Assembly (NCBI GenBank): GCA_016708265.1
Contig: JADJGA010000008.1
Span: 3,549-67,548, forward strand
Length of the DNA: 64,000 nt
DNA from: Saprospiraceae bacterium
Lineage (GTDB): Bacteria > Bacteroidota > Bacteroidia > Chitinophagales > Saprospiraceae
Reading direction: 5' to 3'
The first letter of the stretch is position 1. Every line of letters starts with the position of its first letter. The translations under genes were made by a program, and so were the position numbers. Below, piece after piece: positions 16,104 to 26,954 of this stretch. Below the pieces are notes generated by a model, which was not told the origin of the DNA, searched no databases, and saw only the letters and a program-made list of their open reading frames with translations.

Positions 16104-18913
16104 TTAAAACCCCAGTATCAGTCTGATATTAAATGGATTTTTTCATCTTCAACATCAGGAGTATAGTCAAATCCGATACCAAATGGGATTTCAAACTGAC
16201 GGAAATAAACATTGTCAAACAGCAATTCTATGCCTGCTGATCTTTTGACAGATATATCCTCCTCGGAATTCACTATCCTGTCAATATCGAAATATATATT
16301 GGCAGAAACCCTTTTTATAAAAACAAACCTGCCCAATGAAATATCAGGATAAACAATAGGCAGGGAATAATTCAGTTTTGCTCCAACTACTAACTTATTA
16401 TCAGGCCTGTATGTATATCCACGTGCATAATAATAATCAGCAGAAGCATCATAAATATCAAAATCAGAACTGGTGGTTGTATTGTATAAAAGTGCAAATC
16501 TCATCCTGAAACTGTTATTCTTCATGACCCCGGGCAAAAAAACTGTTGAATTGGCAGCAAAAGCATAAGTATCTCCAATATGAGTCATATCATACAACCT
16601 GATATTTGCTGAAATACCGTAAGAGGGAAACATAGATCTGTAACTGCTGAGTTTATACCTCGAATAACTTGCAGCAAGGTCGAGTCTTGACCTCATTTTC
16701 TTATCCTTAAGCAACGGTGAATTGCCGTAATAACTGTAGGTATATAAATCGATTTGTGGGAAAAATGAAGTATAATAATTATGTTTATTGCTTTTGAGTG
16801 GTAATCCAACTGATGTGTTTATACTTAGCCTGTTGAGCCTGAATTCATTATTATCATCGTCCAGGCTTTTGAGATTATATCTGTTGTTAATACCTACGGA
16901 AAATACGGGATATAAGCCACCGTATTCGATACTGGTGTTCATGCCGAAAGAACGGTCATTGGCATTATAAAAAGGAGTAAGTATAAGTCCAAGCCTCTCC
17001 AGGTAATCAGTCGATATGAACTGCAGAGCATAATTCGGATGCAGGGGAAGCGGAATAATTGAATGGAAATTGATCAGATGCATATTTGAGTTATACTTCT
17101 TCACTTCAAATGTCCTTTCAGTTATTTTATCCACAACCGGTCCATTCTCTGCATCAGCTATTTTGCCCGGATTAAAATTGGACTTATAACAGAAAAACAA
17201 TGTGCTGTCAATTTCAAATCTGAGATTTGAAATATCATTTTCAATATTCAGATTTGTTGTGTTAAAATCCTTGCTGCAGAAAGCAAATTTGCCACCGGCA
17301 GAGACTGCAGGCATTGAAACACCATATTTTTGACCGGAGATCATCTTCCTGATCAGATTGTCATCCAGGCCAAAACTAAATATCTCCTGGTTTTGGTTTC
17401 CATCCGGATAGTATGAGCTGAAATAAATCCGGTTTTCTTGAGCATATACATTTGTAATTGCAGTGACAACTGGCGGAACAAGCGTATTGATGATCTCAGA
17501 ATTTATATTTATTGTCATCAGGGTATTTTCATTATTCCTGTCCCCGACAGTTACAATATTCTCATCATCTATCCAATCCACTTCTCTGAAAAAATAGTTT
17601 TCCGGATTGGCAATTTTTTTTATTATATTTCCATTCTCAATATCAAGCAGCACTATACTGCATTGCATTTCCCTGTCAGATTCGATCACAGCCACCCTGC
17701 GCTGGTCAGGGGAAACAGACGGGGAGAAGAACCTGCTTTTATCAGAAATTGCACTTGTTTTACCTGTTCTGAGGTCATGTTTATAAATATTTGAATAATT
17801 GACATATTCCCATCTTGTATTCATATTGATTTCATCCCATACTATATATTTTTCACTAACATCGTACCTGCCGAAATCAAAACTCAGCGGGAGTATCTTT
17901 TTTTCTTCAATTTCTGATCCGTTGATGAATCTCACAAGGTAAGGAGCATCATCAAAGGCATATTTCAAAGCATAAAGGATGCTGTCACTGAATTTTGGAA
18001 ATGAATAGAATTCAAGGTCTTTTCCTGTCACCTTAATTGTCTGTTGTTCTCTGACAGGCAGGATAGAGGCAGCAGGCTGGCTCTTTCCCTTGCTGATCAT
18101 TTCGTTATAAAAGTTTTTTGTACTTAGCCCGGTATTGTTTTTCAATGATTGCGAAAATGGATAGAAGACTTTTTTATATGTTACCGCATCCTCAAAACAT
18201 TTTTTCCACAGGTCATTGCCGTAATTTTCGATACCGAAATTTACCATTTGGTAACCAAGAGAATAGTGGTCAGGAACAACGTCACGATATGAGCCGCAAC
18301 TCATTTTTTCGTAGCTGAATGGAGTTTCAAGGTCTCTTATCGTATTGAACCTTACCTTGAAGTCCGGAATTCTTCCCCTGCCTGAATAAGTAAGAGCTGT
18401 CTCCTGAACAACTGCATCTCCTTCCCAAAACCAGCCTGGAACAGCCACAACAAGCATATTAGCCCACAGTCTGTCTCCAAATATTTTCTTAACAAATCCA
18501 GGTATTTTTTTTATGCCGTTATTGACCTGCATGACGTGCCTGTATTCGTGTATAGTCAGTAGATCCATCCAGTCAATTGTACCTGCAAAAGGTTGTTGCG
18601 GAGCTGTGGTAAAAAACTTGCTGTGAACAGGGGCAAAACTGACAAAACCATTGGATTCCAGTGTCTGGTTTATGAGAAAAATATCGGTTTTATTAAGCTT
18701 ATTGCCTATTGATGCATTGTTTTCTTTCGCTAAATGGTGTATCATTGCGCTGATTCTCTGGGCCTTGTTTTCCAGCCCCCGGGGAAACACTAACCTTATA
18801 GTATCAGTATTGATCTGTTGCCATTCTTTATAAGCAGGGAATAATCCCGGGACCTGCCCCATCAATATAAAACTATTGAGAAAAAGCATTGTTAACAATG
18901 AAAAGTATTTCAT
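16104..18913 (-). CDS. Outer-membrane protein: HExxH peptidase-MA-like domain, propeller, beta-barrel
   Basis: 931 residues as read (stop at 16118). A signal peptide (to about residue 19) leads to a metallopeptidase-like domain with HEYRH at residues 122-126 and the downstream block GWFWEGDA (Glu164), the usual third zinc ligand in peptidase-MA/gluzincin folds. Residues about 290-610 read as a TolB/PD40-type beta-propeller. The rest is strand-rich, as in an outer-membrane barrel. The barrel should end in Phe: one frame over, the DNA reads NPFNIRLILGF and stops at 16104, so one A is probably missing from the run near 16138-16144. Related to the divergent gene at 19476. Substrate unknown. Confidence 0.75.
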
Positions 18914-19475
18914 AATCCTGAAATTTTGAAAAAATATTTGTAAATTTAATAAATTTTTAAGTGCAGGAATTAAAATTAACTAAATTTGATCGTTATTATT
19001 TAAAAGAAGTTGTTTAAAAATTCAAGCTTAGGACTGTGCGATCACGACATTTATCGTCGGGAGTCTGAGCTGGAGAATGCAGGAAATTTTACCGAAACCT
19101 TGTAGGAAAAATTTCCGTTCCCGACATTTATCGTCGGGATGAAAACGTGATAACTTGTTGCTTTATAATGGATAAAAGGTTTGTGAGTTTAATTCCGCAC
19201 GTCCCGACATTTATCGTCGGGATTGCTTCTTTTTGACGGATCAAAAAGAAGAGAAATTTTAATTAAATAAATGATGTTATTAATAATAAAATGAGTCTTA
19301 TAAAATTTCGTATATTTTATTGTATAATTTATTATATATCAAAGGTATATAAACTTTTTAATTATTATTTTCAAACAACTTCAATAATAAAAAGGCAATT
19401 GAAAATTTTTTAGGGACAAATTACTTAATATTTTTTGTTCAAATTATCATATCAGAAATATCAGTATTGGATTAA
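18914..19475. other. Divergent intergenic region
   Basis: 560 bp between two divergent OMP genes. It holds three palindromic elements (19043-19222) and AT-rich sequence on both sides. I see no clean TAnnTTTG box for either gene. Confidence 0.5.
19043..19222. repeat. Three copies of palindrome CCCGACATTTATCGTCGGG
   Basis: Copies at 19043-19061 (one arm mutated, CACGAC), 19119-19139 and 19202-19222 (perfect). Each forms a 6-7-bp stem (TCCCGAC/GTCGGGA) with loop ATTTATC. They resemble REP/small palindromic elements and could be termination or mRNA-stability signals, or remnants of a transposable unit. Confidence 0.8.
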
Positions 19476-22400
19476 ATGAAACTGGCATATTCAAATAGAA
19501 AATGTATCATAACTGTTTTTTTAACTGCTGTGCTGTTAATCATATCAGGTATTTCTTACAGCCAGACTATCAATACCAGGTTTGGGAAAAACAGGGTGCA
19601 ATTTCATGATGATTTCAATGACTGGTGGTCATACGATACTGATCATTACACAATATACTGGTACGGTAAAGAAAGGAATATTGCCAAAACTGTGATCCTT
19701 CTGACTCAGATCTCCTATGATGATATTGAAGATATACTCGATTTTAAAATGAACAGGAAAGTTCAGATTGTCGTATATTCCAATCTGTCTGATCTTAAGC
19801 AATCAAATCTGGGCATAAAAGAGTCAGAAGAGTCAGAAAGCCCTGGTCTCACACGGTTTTATGAGAACAAGGTGCTGGTATATTTCAATGGAGATCACAA
19901 TGATCTTTTGCGGCAGATCCGGGAAGGCACGGCAAAAGTTTTTCTGAACAATATGTTTGGAGGTTTGAGTTATGAAAATATTTACAAGAGGCTTTTAATC
20001 TCAAATTTTCCAAAGTGGCTGACATCCGGAAGTGTAAAATATTTGTCGCATAAATGGGATTATAATGATGATGAGATATTGAGAAAGCTTTTCCTGACCA
20101 AAAAAAGTAAAAAACTGGAATTTAAAAAGTTAAGCGAAAAGCTTCCGGATCTGGCAGGGAAATCATTTTTCCATTTTCTTGAGAATAATTATGGCCCCGG
20201 GAATATTTCAGATTTCTTCTATCTTGTCAGGATATCGAGGGATATCAGGTCCTCATTTCTGGCAGCAACAGGTAAGACAATCAATGAACTTAATTCGGAA
20301 TGGATGGACTATTTCACAATGAGATACCAGTCTGATAAACAGGAATTGATGACAAATGATGAATTTAAGTCAACGACTGAGATTAAGAGTAGTTCAGTAC
20401 CGCTTACCTCTCTTGCTCTCTCTGAAAAGACCGGAACGATCAGCTACTCAACAAACAGAAAAGGCAAGACTGAGGTTTTTCTGAAAGATGGAAGTAAAAC
20501 CAAAAAAGTCCTTAAACTGGGATATGTCAATACAGCCCAGGAAACAGATTACAGTTATCCCATAGCTTTTTTCGAAGGGACAGGTTCAAACCTGGGAATA
20601 ATTTATGAAAAAAGAAATGAGCTTATTCTCCGGACAGTTAGTACTGAAAATTTTGAATTCGAAGAGCACATCATTTCTCCTGAGTACAGAAAGATCTATT
20701 CCGCTTCATTTATTGATACTGAAAATCTTGTCCTGAATGCCGATGTCGATGGTTTCAATGACCTGTTTAAATATAATCTGAAGAAAAGACAATCTGTCCG
20801 GATTACTGAAGATTTCTGGGATGATCTTGATGCAAAATATTGTGTACTGAATGGCAAACAGGGAATAGTATTTGCATCAAACAGAGCCGGCTATACATCA
20901 GGCAAGCAGCTTTTTGATACTATAGCACCACTTGGTAAGTTTGATATCTGCTTTCTGAACCTGAAGGATAATTCAATTATCAATCTCACATCTACTCCCG
21001 GTATTGACGAAAGAAATCCTGAAATACAAAATGATATATTGTATTTTATCAGTGATGAATCAGGTATCAGAAATATTAAAACAAGGAGTTTATCAAATCT
21101 CTCGGAAACAGAATTTATAACAAATTCAGCATCATCAGTCAATAGTTTTGTGATGAACAGCAGAAATTATTTGTTCAGCTCTCCAGACCTTTGTGACAAT
21201 ATATTATTTTCAGGTGCATCTCAGGCTGCACGATACAAAGCCATTTCTGAAACTTTTTTCAGTAAAAATCAGTACATTATTTCAAAAGCAATCCAGCCTC
21301 AAAACAAGCCTCAGCTCAATTACTCTGATATGGAGATAGATTCAGGATTGATGTTTCAGTCAAAATTCAGGGATGTTGAGAATCTGGACAATTATACCGC
21401 AGTGGTCAATGATACACTTAAAACGGAGAATAAGCAACAATTTAAATTCAGTCCTTTTTCATCTTATAAAGCTATCGCTTCGAGGCTGAAATTTTCATTT
21501 TCCGAGATCATAACAAAAGTGGATAATGAACCGCTTTTTGAAGGAATGGAGAATTACAGTCAGGATCAGAATTCATATGTTCCTCCTGCACCAGGTCTGC
21601 TTGTTAAATCCATAATAAAGGATATGTTCGAAGACCATTATCTTGAAACCGGGTTTCGAATATCTACAGATTTTAGTCAAAAGGAATATTTTTGGGTATA
21701 TGAAAACCTAAAATCCAGAATTGACTGGCAGTATGCATTTTATAGAAAATCCAGATCAGATTATGATTTTTCAAGGGTAAATATAGTTGATAAAACAAGG
21801 CTCATTACTAACCTTGCACAGGTTCAGGCAAAATATTCATTTGACACTTATCAATCATTCAGGCTTATATCAAGAATTCAGGCAGATAAAAATATTATAG
21901 GAGCATCTGATACACTTTCGCTGAATAAACCCGATATCCCTGAACAGAGGATAAGTCTGAAAGCAGAATATGTTTTTGATAATACTTCCATAATTTCTGC
22001 CAATCTTATGGAAGGCAACCGCAGTAAGTTTTTTATTGAGACCTACAACCGGTTCAATCTGGATATCAAAGATTTGAGTCAGTTTGATATTTCTAAAGGC
22101 CTGATGACTGTTATTGGTTTTGATACAAGGCAATATTTCAAAATTCTTGATAAAAGTGTAGCTGCCCTCAGGCTTGCAGGACAGAAATCATTTGGTGATG
22201 AAAGCAATCTGTATATTCTTGGAGGCCTTGAAAACTGGTATTTTTCGAAACAATCAGACCTGGTCCCCTATCCTGAATCAGACAATTTTGCTTTCAAAGT
22301 CCTGGCTGCAAATATGAGAGGTTTTGGCTATAATGCCAGGAATGGGAGTTCTTTCCTTGTATTTAACGGTGAATTAAGGTTTCCGGTATTTCAGTATTTC

Positions 22401-22709
22401 CTGGGGCAGGACATTAAGAAAAGTTTTATAAGGGATTTTCAGTTTAATGTTTTTTATGATATGGGACTTGCATGGTATGGGTCTTCACCTTTTTCCGATG
22501 ACAATCCGTCAAATTACAGGATCATTGATATTCCACCATCTATTAAACTTAAGATCAGGTATTATTCTGATCCTTTGATCGCAGGGTTTGGTTTTGGAGT
22601 GCGTAGCAGTTTATTCGGTTATTTTATCAAACTGGACTATGCCTGGGGTATTGAAACCAGGACTATTCAAAAGCCTGTGCTTTACTTTTCAGTAGGATAT
22701 GATTTTTAA
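19476..22709 (+). CDS. Outer-membrane propeller/barrel protein, peptidase motif lost
   Basis: 1077 residues. The signal peptide ends near residue 29 (SYSQ). Residues about 40-280 have the same layout as the divergent neighbour (DHYTIYWYG, FPKWLTSGSVKYLSHKW, then a helical part), but the place of HExxH reads REGTAKVFLNN, so zinc binding is lost. A TolB-like propeller follows (about 300-600), then a large barrel ending in YFSVGYDF with terminal Phe, typical of outer-membrane proteins. I infer a binding or scaffolding role at the cell surface, perhaps paired with the 16.1-kb protein. Confidence 0.75.
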   Translation: MKLAYSNRKCIITVFLTAVLLIISGISYSQTINTRFGKNRVQFHDDFNDWWSYDTDHYTIYWYGKERNIAKTVILLTQISYDDIEDILDFKMNRKVQIVVYSNLSDLKQSNLGIKESEESESPGLTRFYENKVLVYFNGDHNDLLRQIREGTAKVFLNNMFGGLSYENIYKRLLISNFPKWLTSGSVKYLSHKWDYNDDEILRKLFLTKKSKKLEFKKLSEKLPDLAGKSFFHFLENNYGPGNISDFFYLVRISRDIRSSFLAATGKTINELNSEWMDYFTMRYQSDKQELMTNDEFKSTTEIKSSSVPLTSLALSEKTGTISYSTNRKGKTEVFLKDGSKTKKVLKLGYVNTAQETDYSYPIAFFEGTGSNLGIIYEKRNELILRTVSTENFEFEEHIISPEYRKIYSASFIDTENLVLNADVDGFNDLFKYNLKKRQSVRITEDFWDDLDAKYCVLNGKQGIVFASNRAGYTSGKQLFDTIAPLGKFDICFLNLKDNSIINLTSTPGIDERNPEIQNDILYFISDESGIRNIKTRSLSNLSETEFITNSASSVNSFVMNSRNYLFSSPDLCDNILFSGASQAARYKAISETFFSKNQYIISKAIQPQNKPQLNYSDMEIDSGLMFQSKFRDVENLDNYTAVVNDTLKTENKQQFKFSPFSSYKAIASRLKFSFSEIITKVDNEPLFEGMENYSQDQNSYVPPAPGLLVKSIIKDMFEDHYLETGFRISTDFSQKEYFWVYENLKSRIDWQYAFYRKSRSDYDFSRVNIVDKTRLITNLAQVQAKYSFDTYQSFRLISRIQADKNIIGASDTLSLNKPDIPEQRISLKAEYVFDNTSIISANLMEGNRSKFFIETYNRFNLDIKDLSQFDISKGLMTVIGFDTRQYFKILDKSVAALRLAGQKSFGDESNLYILGGLENWYFSKQSDLVPYPESDNFAFKVLAANMRGFGYNARNGSSFLVFNGELRFPVFQYFLGQDIKKSFIRDFQFNVFYDMGLAWYGSSPFSDDNPSNYRIIDIPPSIKLKIRYYSDPLIAGFGFGVRSSLFGYFIKLDYAWGIETRTIQKPVLYFSVGYDF

Positions 22710-22756
22710 TGCATGAAAAAAAAATTCATATTTAATTTCCGGTAGAACAAATGGGT

Positions 22757-24133
22757 TTACTTTTCCAGAATATAAGGAAACCTACCGGGATAATTTCTGT
22801 AAAAGCCGTTAAATTTTAATGTGTTGCCAGATTTTTTGATCTTCTCTATCAGGTCATCAACATTGTGGATCTTTTCTGAATTGAGTTCCTCAATAATATA
22901 ATCCGGTTCTATATTGCTTAACTGAGCTTTACTACCTTTAACTGTATTCACAACCAATACTCCTTTAGCCTTAAATGTTCTTGTTTCATTTTCAGTAAGA
23001 TCCCTCAATGTCAAACCAAGTTCAGCTAATATTTTATCTTTTCTGTTTGCTATGAGTTCATCAGTATTGAATGCATTTTTCAGGGTGACTTTTATATTGA
23101 GTTCTTTCTTATTTCTGATAATTGTGATATTTATTACATCTCCGGGTTTCTTTTCTGAGATCACTGATTGAAAATGAGATGAATTCTCAATCATGACAGT
23201 ATCAATGCTGATTATTATATCCTCAACCTGCATTCCGGCCTGAAATGCCGGTCCTGCTTTATCAATGCTCTGAATCTGCGCCCCCATATTATTAGTTTCA
23301 CTATGACCGGGCTGAACATCATTTACACTTATGCCGAGTCTTGCTCTCTGCACTGCTTTGTAATTGATAAGGTCAAAAGCGATTTTTTTAACAATATTTG
23401 AAGGGATAGCAAATGTAAAACCCGGATTAATTTCATTTTCCATATTCACTGCGGCAATCAAGCCAATCAGTTTTCCGGAAGTATTGACCAGTGCACCACC
23501 ACTATTCCCTGAATTAGCCAAAGCATCTGTCTGAATATATGCTTCTGTGCCACCGGCACCAAGCAGGTTAAGATTGCGGTTCTTAGCACTGATTATCCCC
23601 ATCGAAACCGAATTCCTGAGCCGGAATGGATTTCCAAAAACAAACGATATATCTCCTGCATTGATGTTACTTGAATTGTCAATGTACAGAAATGGTAAAT
23701 TATCCTTGTTGATTTTTAAAACTGCTATATCTGTCAGTTCATCTGTTCCGATCAGTTCTGCTTCAAATTGTAAATTGTCATTTGTTGTCACCATAATTTG
23801 CTTATGATCCCTGATGACATGAGCATTTGTGACTATAAATCCATCAGAAGTGATTATGACTCCTGAACCAGATTCAATGATCAAATTGCTGCTTTCACTT
23901 TCTTTGATAGTCTGAACAAAAACTATTGAAGGTTTTACAGCCCTGACAATCTCTGAAAATCCCTGACCATCTTTTGATAAAAGCTCGGATACATTTTTCA
24001 GGCTGGTAACTGTGTTGTAATTTATGACCGGTCTGTTGTAGAAAGTACTGTAAATCAATAAAGAAGCTATGCTGGTACTGACCGATATCAGGACCATCAT
24101 TATCAATGTCTTGTATTTAAATAAGTTTTTCAT
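22757..24133 (-). CDS. HtrA/DegP-type serine protease
   Basis: 458 residues. The N-terminus has one membrane or signal segment (LIMMVLISVSTSIASLLIY). The trypsin-like domain has His105 (VTNAHV), Asp135 (LTDIAVLK) and Ser211 (GNSGGAL), so the catalytic triad is complete. A PDZ domain follows (ARLGISVNDV to about residue 355) and a second, weaker PDZ-like segment (GVLVVNTVKGSKAQLSNIEP) ends the protein. It likely degrades or refolds damaged envelope proteins. It starts 4 bp after the glycosyltransferase gene and is probably cotranscribed. Confidence 0.9.
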   Translation of the reverse strand: MKNLFKYKTLIMMVLISVSTSIASLLIYSTFYNRPVINYNTVTSLKNVSELLSKDGQGFSEIVRAVKPSIVFVQTIKESESSNLIIESGSGVIITSDGFIVTNAHVIRDHKQIMVTTNDNLQFEAELIGTDELTDIAVLKINKDNLPFLYIDNSSNINAGDISFVFGNPFRLRNSVSMGIISAKNRNLNLLGAGGTEAYIQTDALANSGNSGGALVNTSGKLIGLIAAVNMENEINPGFTFAIPSNIVKKIAFDLINYKAVQRARLGISVNDVQPGHSETNNMGAQIQSIDKAGPAFQAGMQVEDIIISIDTVMIENSSHFQSVISEKKPGDVINITIIRNKKELNIKVTLKNAFNTDELIANRKDKILAELGLTLRDLTENETRTFKAKGVLVVNTVKGSKAQLSNIEPDYIIEELNSEKIHNVDDLIEKIKKSGNTLKFNGFYRNYPGRFPYILEK

Positions 24134-24137
24134 CCGT

Positions 24138-26096
24138 TCATTTATTTTCTGCTGACCGTTTGGATTCCATTATATTTCTGAAGAGGATCTCCATATCAGA
24201 CCATATACTGTAATTCCTGGCATATTCGACATTTATTTTGTGAATTTCATTTTCGCTTAGTTCGTTTGAATTGCCAATAATTACCGGTAAAAAAACTCCC
24301 GGTTTGATGATTGGCAGTTTTTCTATCTGGCTGTCAATCAATAGATATGAAATCCAGGTTTTTTCCCCTTTTAGTACTGATAAAATATCCGTAAAAGTGA
24401 TCCCTTTTGTTATTAAATACAATACCGGAAAAAATATAAACATCGTAAGGGCAATAAAAATGTCTGCAAAATATTTAATCATCCGGATATTGCTTTTTGC
24501 AAGTCTGAAATCGATATCAATACTGTAAAATTCACCTTTGGAATTTCTATCAGAACTACCTATTATACTGTGTGTTTCGTCAGGAAATATCTTGACCTTC
24601 ACTTTGTCGCCAATCAATGCAAGATAATTAACGACTTCACTGATTTCAATATTTTTTAAACAGAAAATTACTTCATCAATTTTCATGACATCTATAAGTT
24701 CATTTATCCTTGAAACACTGCCAATGAATTTATTGTGTTCAAAATCTGAGTTATAAGGAAAAATTGCCCCGGCAAAATCATGCTGTATCCTGTTGATATC
24801 CATAATTCTCAGTACCCTGTTTATTTCATCTTCCATTCCGACTATCGAAATTCTCTTTTTTAAGCCCTTAAGTGAAAGCATTTTGGGAAATAATGCCTTA
24901 ACTATCATTCTGACAAGGACCATAGAAGTCAGGCTTAAAATGGCACCAAAAACTATTATTGCCCTTGAAAATCTTAATGATTCAGGTAAAAATGCATAAA
25001 TGACAAAGATCGCAATTGTTCCTGCTAGAATCCCCTTTATGGAACTTACAAAATACTTTTTACTGTATCCGTTGAATAAATATATAGAAAGTACTGAAAG
25101 CAAGGAAAAAAGTGCATAAAACCAGTAGGTTGAACTTGCATTATAATATTGCGGATCGTGATAATAATACTCTGCCCACAATTTCTGAAATAAAACAAGT
25201 ATAAAAAAGAACAGGATAAAATCAATAACAGGTATAGCGAGACTGCTCAGGTTTTTTCTCAGATAGCTTATTGATCCGGCAATTATTATTGCAATATTGA
25301 TAAAAAAAAGTGAAAAATTAAAAACACCAAAGTGTTTCCTGGCAAAAATTGACATTGCTTTATAAAAGGTATGGTGATATTTGATGGAACTTTTTTTTGT
25401 GCTCTCTCCTTTGAAATGTATTGTAGTCGTTTCAGGAAAATAATAAATCTTAAATCCTGCTTTTCCGATCCTGTAGGAAAAATCTATATCTTCTCCATAC
25501 ATAAAAAAGTCTTCATCCAGAAGTCCGGCTTTTAAAAATACTTCATTTTTAATAAACATAAATGCTCCGCACAAAACTTCAACTTCATGAGTCTTGTTCT
25601 CATCAAGGTATCCCAGATTGTACTTATTGAATATCCTCGATTTTGGAAACAGTTTTGATAAACCTGTCAGTCTGAATAACGAGATCATCGGTGTAGGTAT
25701 GCTCCTTTTTGATTCAGGCAAAAATCTCCCTTCTCCATCTATAAGCTTAACTCCCAATGCTCCTGCTTCAGGATGAGATTCCATAAAATTAAAAATTTTA
25801 ATAAGCGTATCATCACTGATTATAGTGTCTGGATTTAACAGGAGTGTATATTTTGAATCAGTAAGTTTTATAGCCTGATTGTTAGCTTTTGCGAATCCCG
25901 AATTGACTTTGTTTTCAATGAGTATAACTTCAGGAAAATTCTTTTTTATGCTTTCAACACTATCGTCAACAGAATTGTTATCTACAACAAATATTTCAAC
26001 TTTAAGGTGCTTTACAGCCTTATAAACTGAGTACAGGCATTGCTCAATGAAATACCTTACATTGTAGTTTACAATTACTATGGATATATCTTTCAC
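24138..26096 (-). CDS. GT2 glycosyltransferase fused to polyprenyl-phosphate sugar-transferase-like domain
   Basis: 652 residues. Residues 1-230 are a family-2 glycosyltransferase: SIVIVNYNVRYFIEQCL, VVDNNSVDDS, NSGFAKANNQA, then LLNPDT as the D-x-D-like site and MYGEDIDFSYR. Several membrane segments follow (about 255-395), then a nucleotide-binding-like part and a tail (YARNYSIWSDMEILFRNI) that matches the end of bacterial sugar transferases of the WcaJ/PglC type. The motif between (RPGLTGWAQ in the family) is replaced by KPGVFLPVIIG, so the second activity is doubtful. Probably acts in surface polysaccharide or glycan assembly. Confidence 0.8.
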   Translation of the reverse strand: MKDISIVIVNYNVRYFIEQCLYSVYKAVKHLKVEIFVVDNNSVDDSVESIKKNFPEVILIENKVNSGFAKANNQAIKLTDSKYTLLLNPDTIISDDTLIKIFNFMESHPEAGALGVKLIDGEGRFLPESKRSIPTPMISLFRLTGLSKLFPKSRIFNKYNLGYLDENKTHEVEVLCGAFMFIKNEVFLKAGLLDEDFFMYGEDIDFSYRIGKAGFKIYYFPETTTIHFKGESTKKSSIKYHHTFYKAMSIFARKHFGVFNFSLFFINIAIIIAGSISYLRKNLSSLAIPVIDFILFFFILVLFQKLWAEYYYHDPQYYNASSTYWFYALFSLLSVLSIYLFNGYSKKYFVSSIKGILAGTIAIFVIYAFLPESLRFSRAIIVFGAILSLTSMVLVRMIVKALFPKMLSLKGLKKRISIVGMEDEINRVLRIMDINRIQHDFAGAIFPYNSDFEHNKFIGSVSRINELIDVMKIDEVIFCLKNIEISEVVNYLALIGDKVKVKIFPDETHSIIGSSDRNSKGEFYSIDIDFRLAKSNIRMIKYFADIFIALTMFIFFPVLYLITKGITFTDILSVLKGEKTWISYLLIDSQIEKLPIIKPGVFLPVIIGNSNELSENEIHKINVEYARNYSIWSDMEILFRNIMESKRSAENK

Positions 26097-26207
26097 TTAA
26101 CGAATTTCGAAAGTTTTTGATTATTTAATGATTACAATGTCAGCATTTCTGCCAGGAAAATCTGTAATTAAAACATTTATTTATTTAACGAACAAAAAGT
26201 TATTTTA

Positions 26208-26825
26208 TTAAAAGATTTCATTAACGCTGTTATAGGGGATTCTGGTCAATATTGATCGTCCAAGAGTCAGTTCATCTGAATATTCCAGCTCTGTGCCAAA
26301 AGCCACTCCTCTGGAAATAAGAGATATTTTTATTCTTTTCGGCAACAGGTTTGAAATATAGTATACGGTTGTTTCTCCTTCTATATTAGGGCTTATAGCC
26401 ATAATAAGTTCAGTGATCATTTCATCTTTTTCAATCCGGTCTATAAGGCTTTTAATATTGACATCTTGGGGCGATATGCCATCCATTGGTGAAATCAGTG
26501 CTCCCAATACATGATAAAGTCCATTGAACTGCTGAGAATTTTCAATGGCAATCAGATCTCTGACATTTTCAACAATACAAATTGTTGATCTGTTTCTTGA
26601 TCTTGAATTGCAGATATCACATATATCATTATCGGATATATTATGACAAGTATTGCAGAATCGTATGTTTTCGAGATCTTTTATTTTTGAAGCAATTTGC
26701 ACTGCTGTTGCCACATTGCCATTTATAAGATGCAATGCAATTCTTAAAGCAGATTTTTTGCCTATTCCCGGCAATTTTGATATGGATTCAACTGCTTCAT
26801 GCAGTATTGTAGAAGAAATATTCAT
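26208..26825 (-). CDS. recR: Recombination protein RecR
   Basis: 205 residues from the ATG at 26825 (an earlier GTG at 26831 is less likely). It has the helix-hairpin-helix (SISKLPGIGKKSALRIALHL), the C4 zinc finger (CNTCHNISDNDICDIC), the Toprim domain (CIVENVRDLIAIE, then GALISPMDGISP), and the C-terminal block FGTELEYSDELTLGRSI. It works with RecF/RecO in gap repair by RecA loading. Single gene with its own promoter. Confidence 0.95.
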   Translation of the reverse strand: MNISSTILHEAVESISKLPGIGKKSALRIALHLINGNVATAVQIASKIKDLENIRFCNTCHNISDNDICDICNSRSRNRSTICIVENVRDLIAIENSQQFNGLYHVLGALISPMDGISPQDVNIKSLIDRIEKDEMITELIMAISPNIEGETTVYYISNLLPKRIKISLISRGVAFGTELEYSDELTLGRSILTRIPYNSVNEIF

Positions 26826-26881
26826 CAACACATATTAATATTTATGACCCTATAAAAAAACAATATCATACAATATAGGTT

Positions 26882-26889
26882 CAAAGATA
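26882..26889 (-). promoter_or_regulatory. -7 box TATCTTTG of recR
   Basis: An exact TAnnTTTG match on the minus strand, 57 bp before the recR ATG. Confidence 0.5.
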
Positions 26890-26901
26890 GGATATTTTAT
26901 T

Positions 26902-26940
26902 AAAAAAAAAGAGGGTTGATCATTCAGCCCTCTTTTTTTT
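26902..26940 (-). terminator. Rho-independent terminator after the OmpA gene
   Basis: AGAGGG (26910-26915) pairs with CCCTCT (26928-26933), flanked by eight or more A on one side and T on the other, so it can work both ways. On the minus strand it lies 15 bp beyond the stop of the OmpA-family gene. Confidence 0.85.
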
Positions 26941-26954
26941 ATTGATAATAATTC

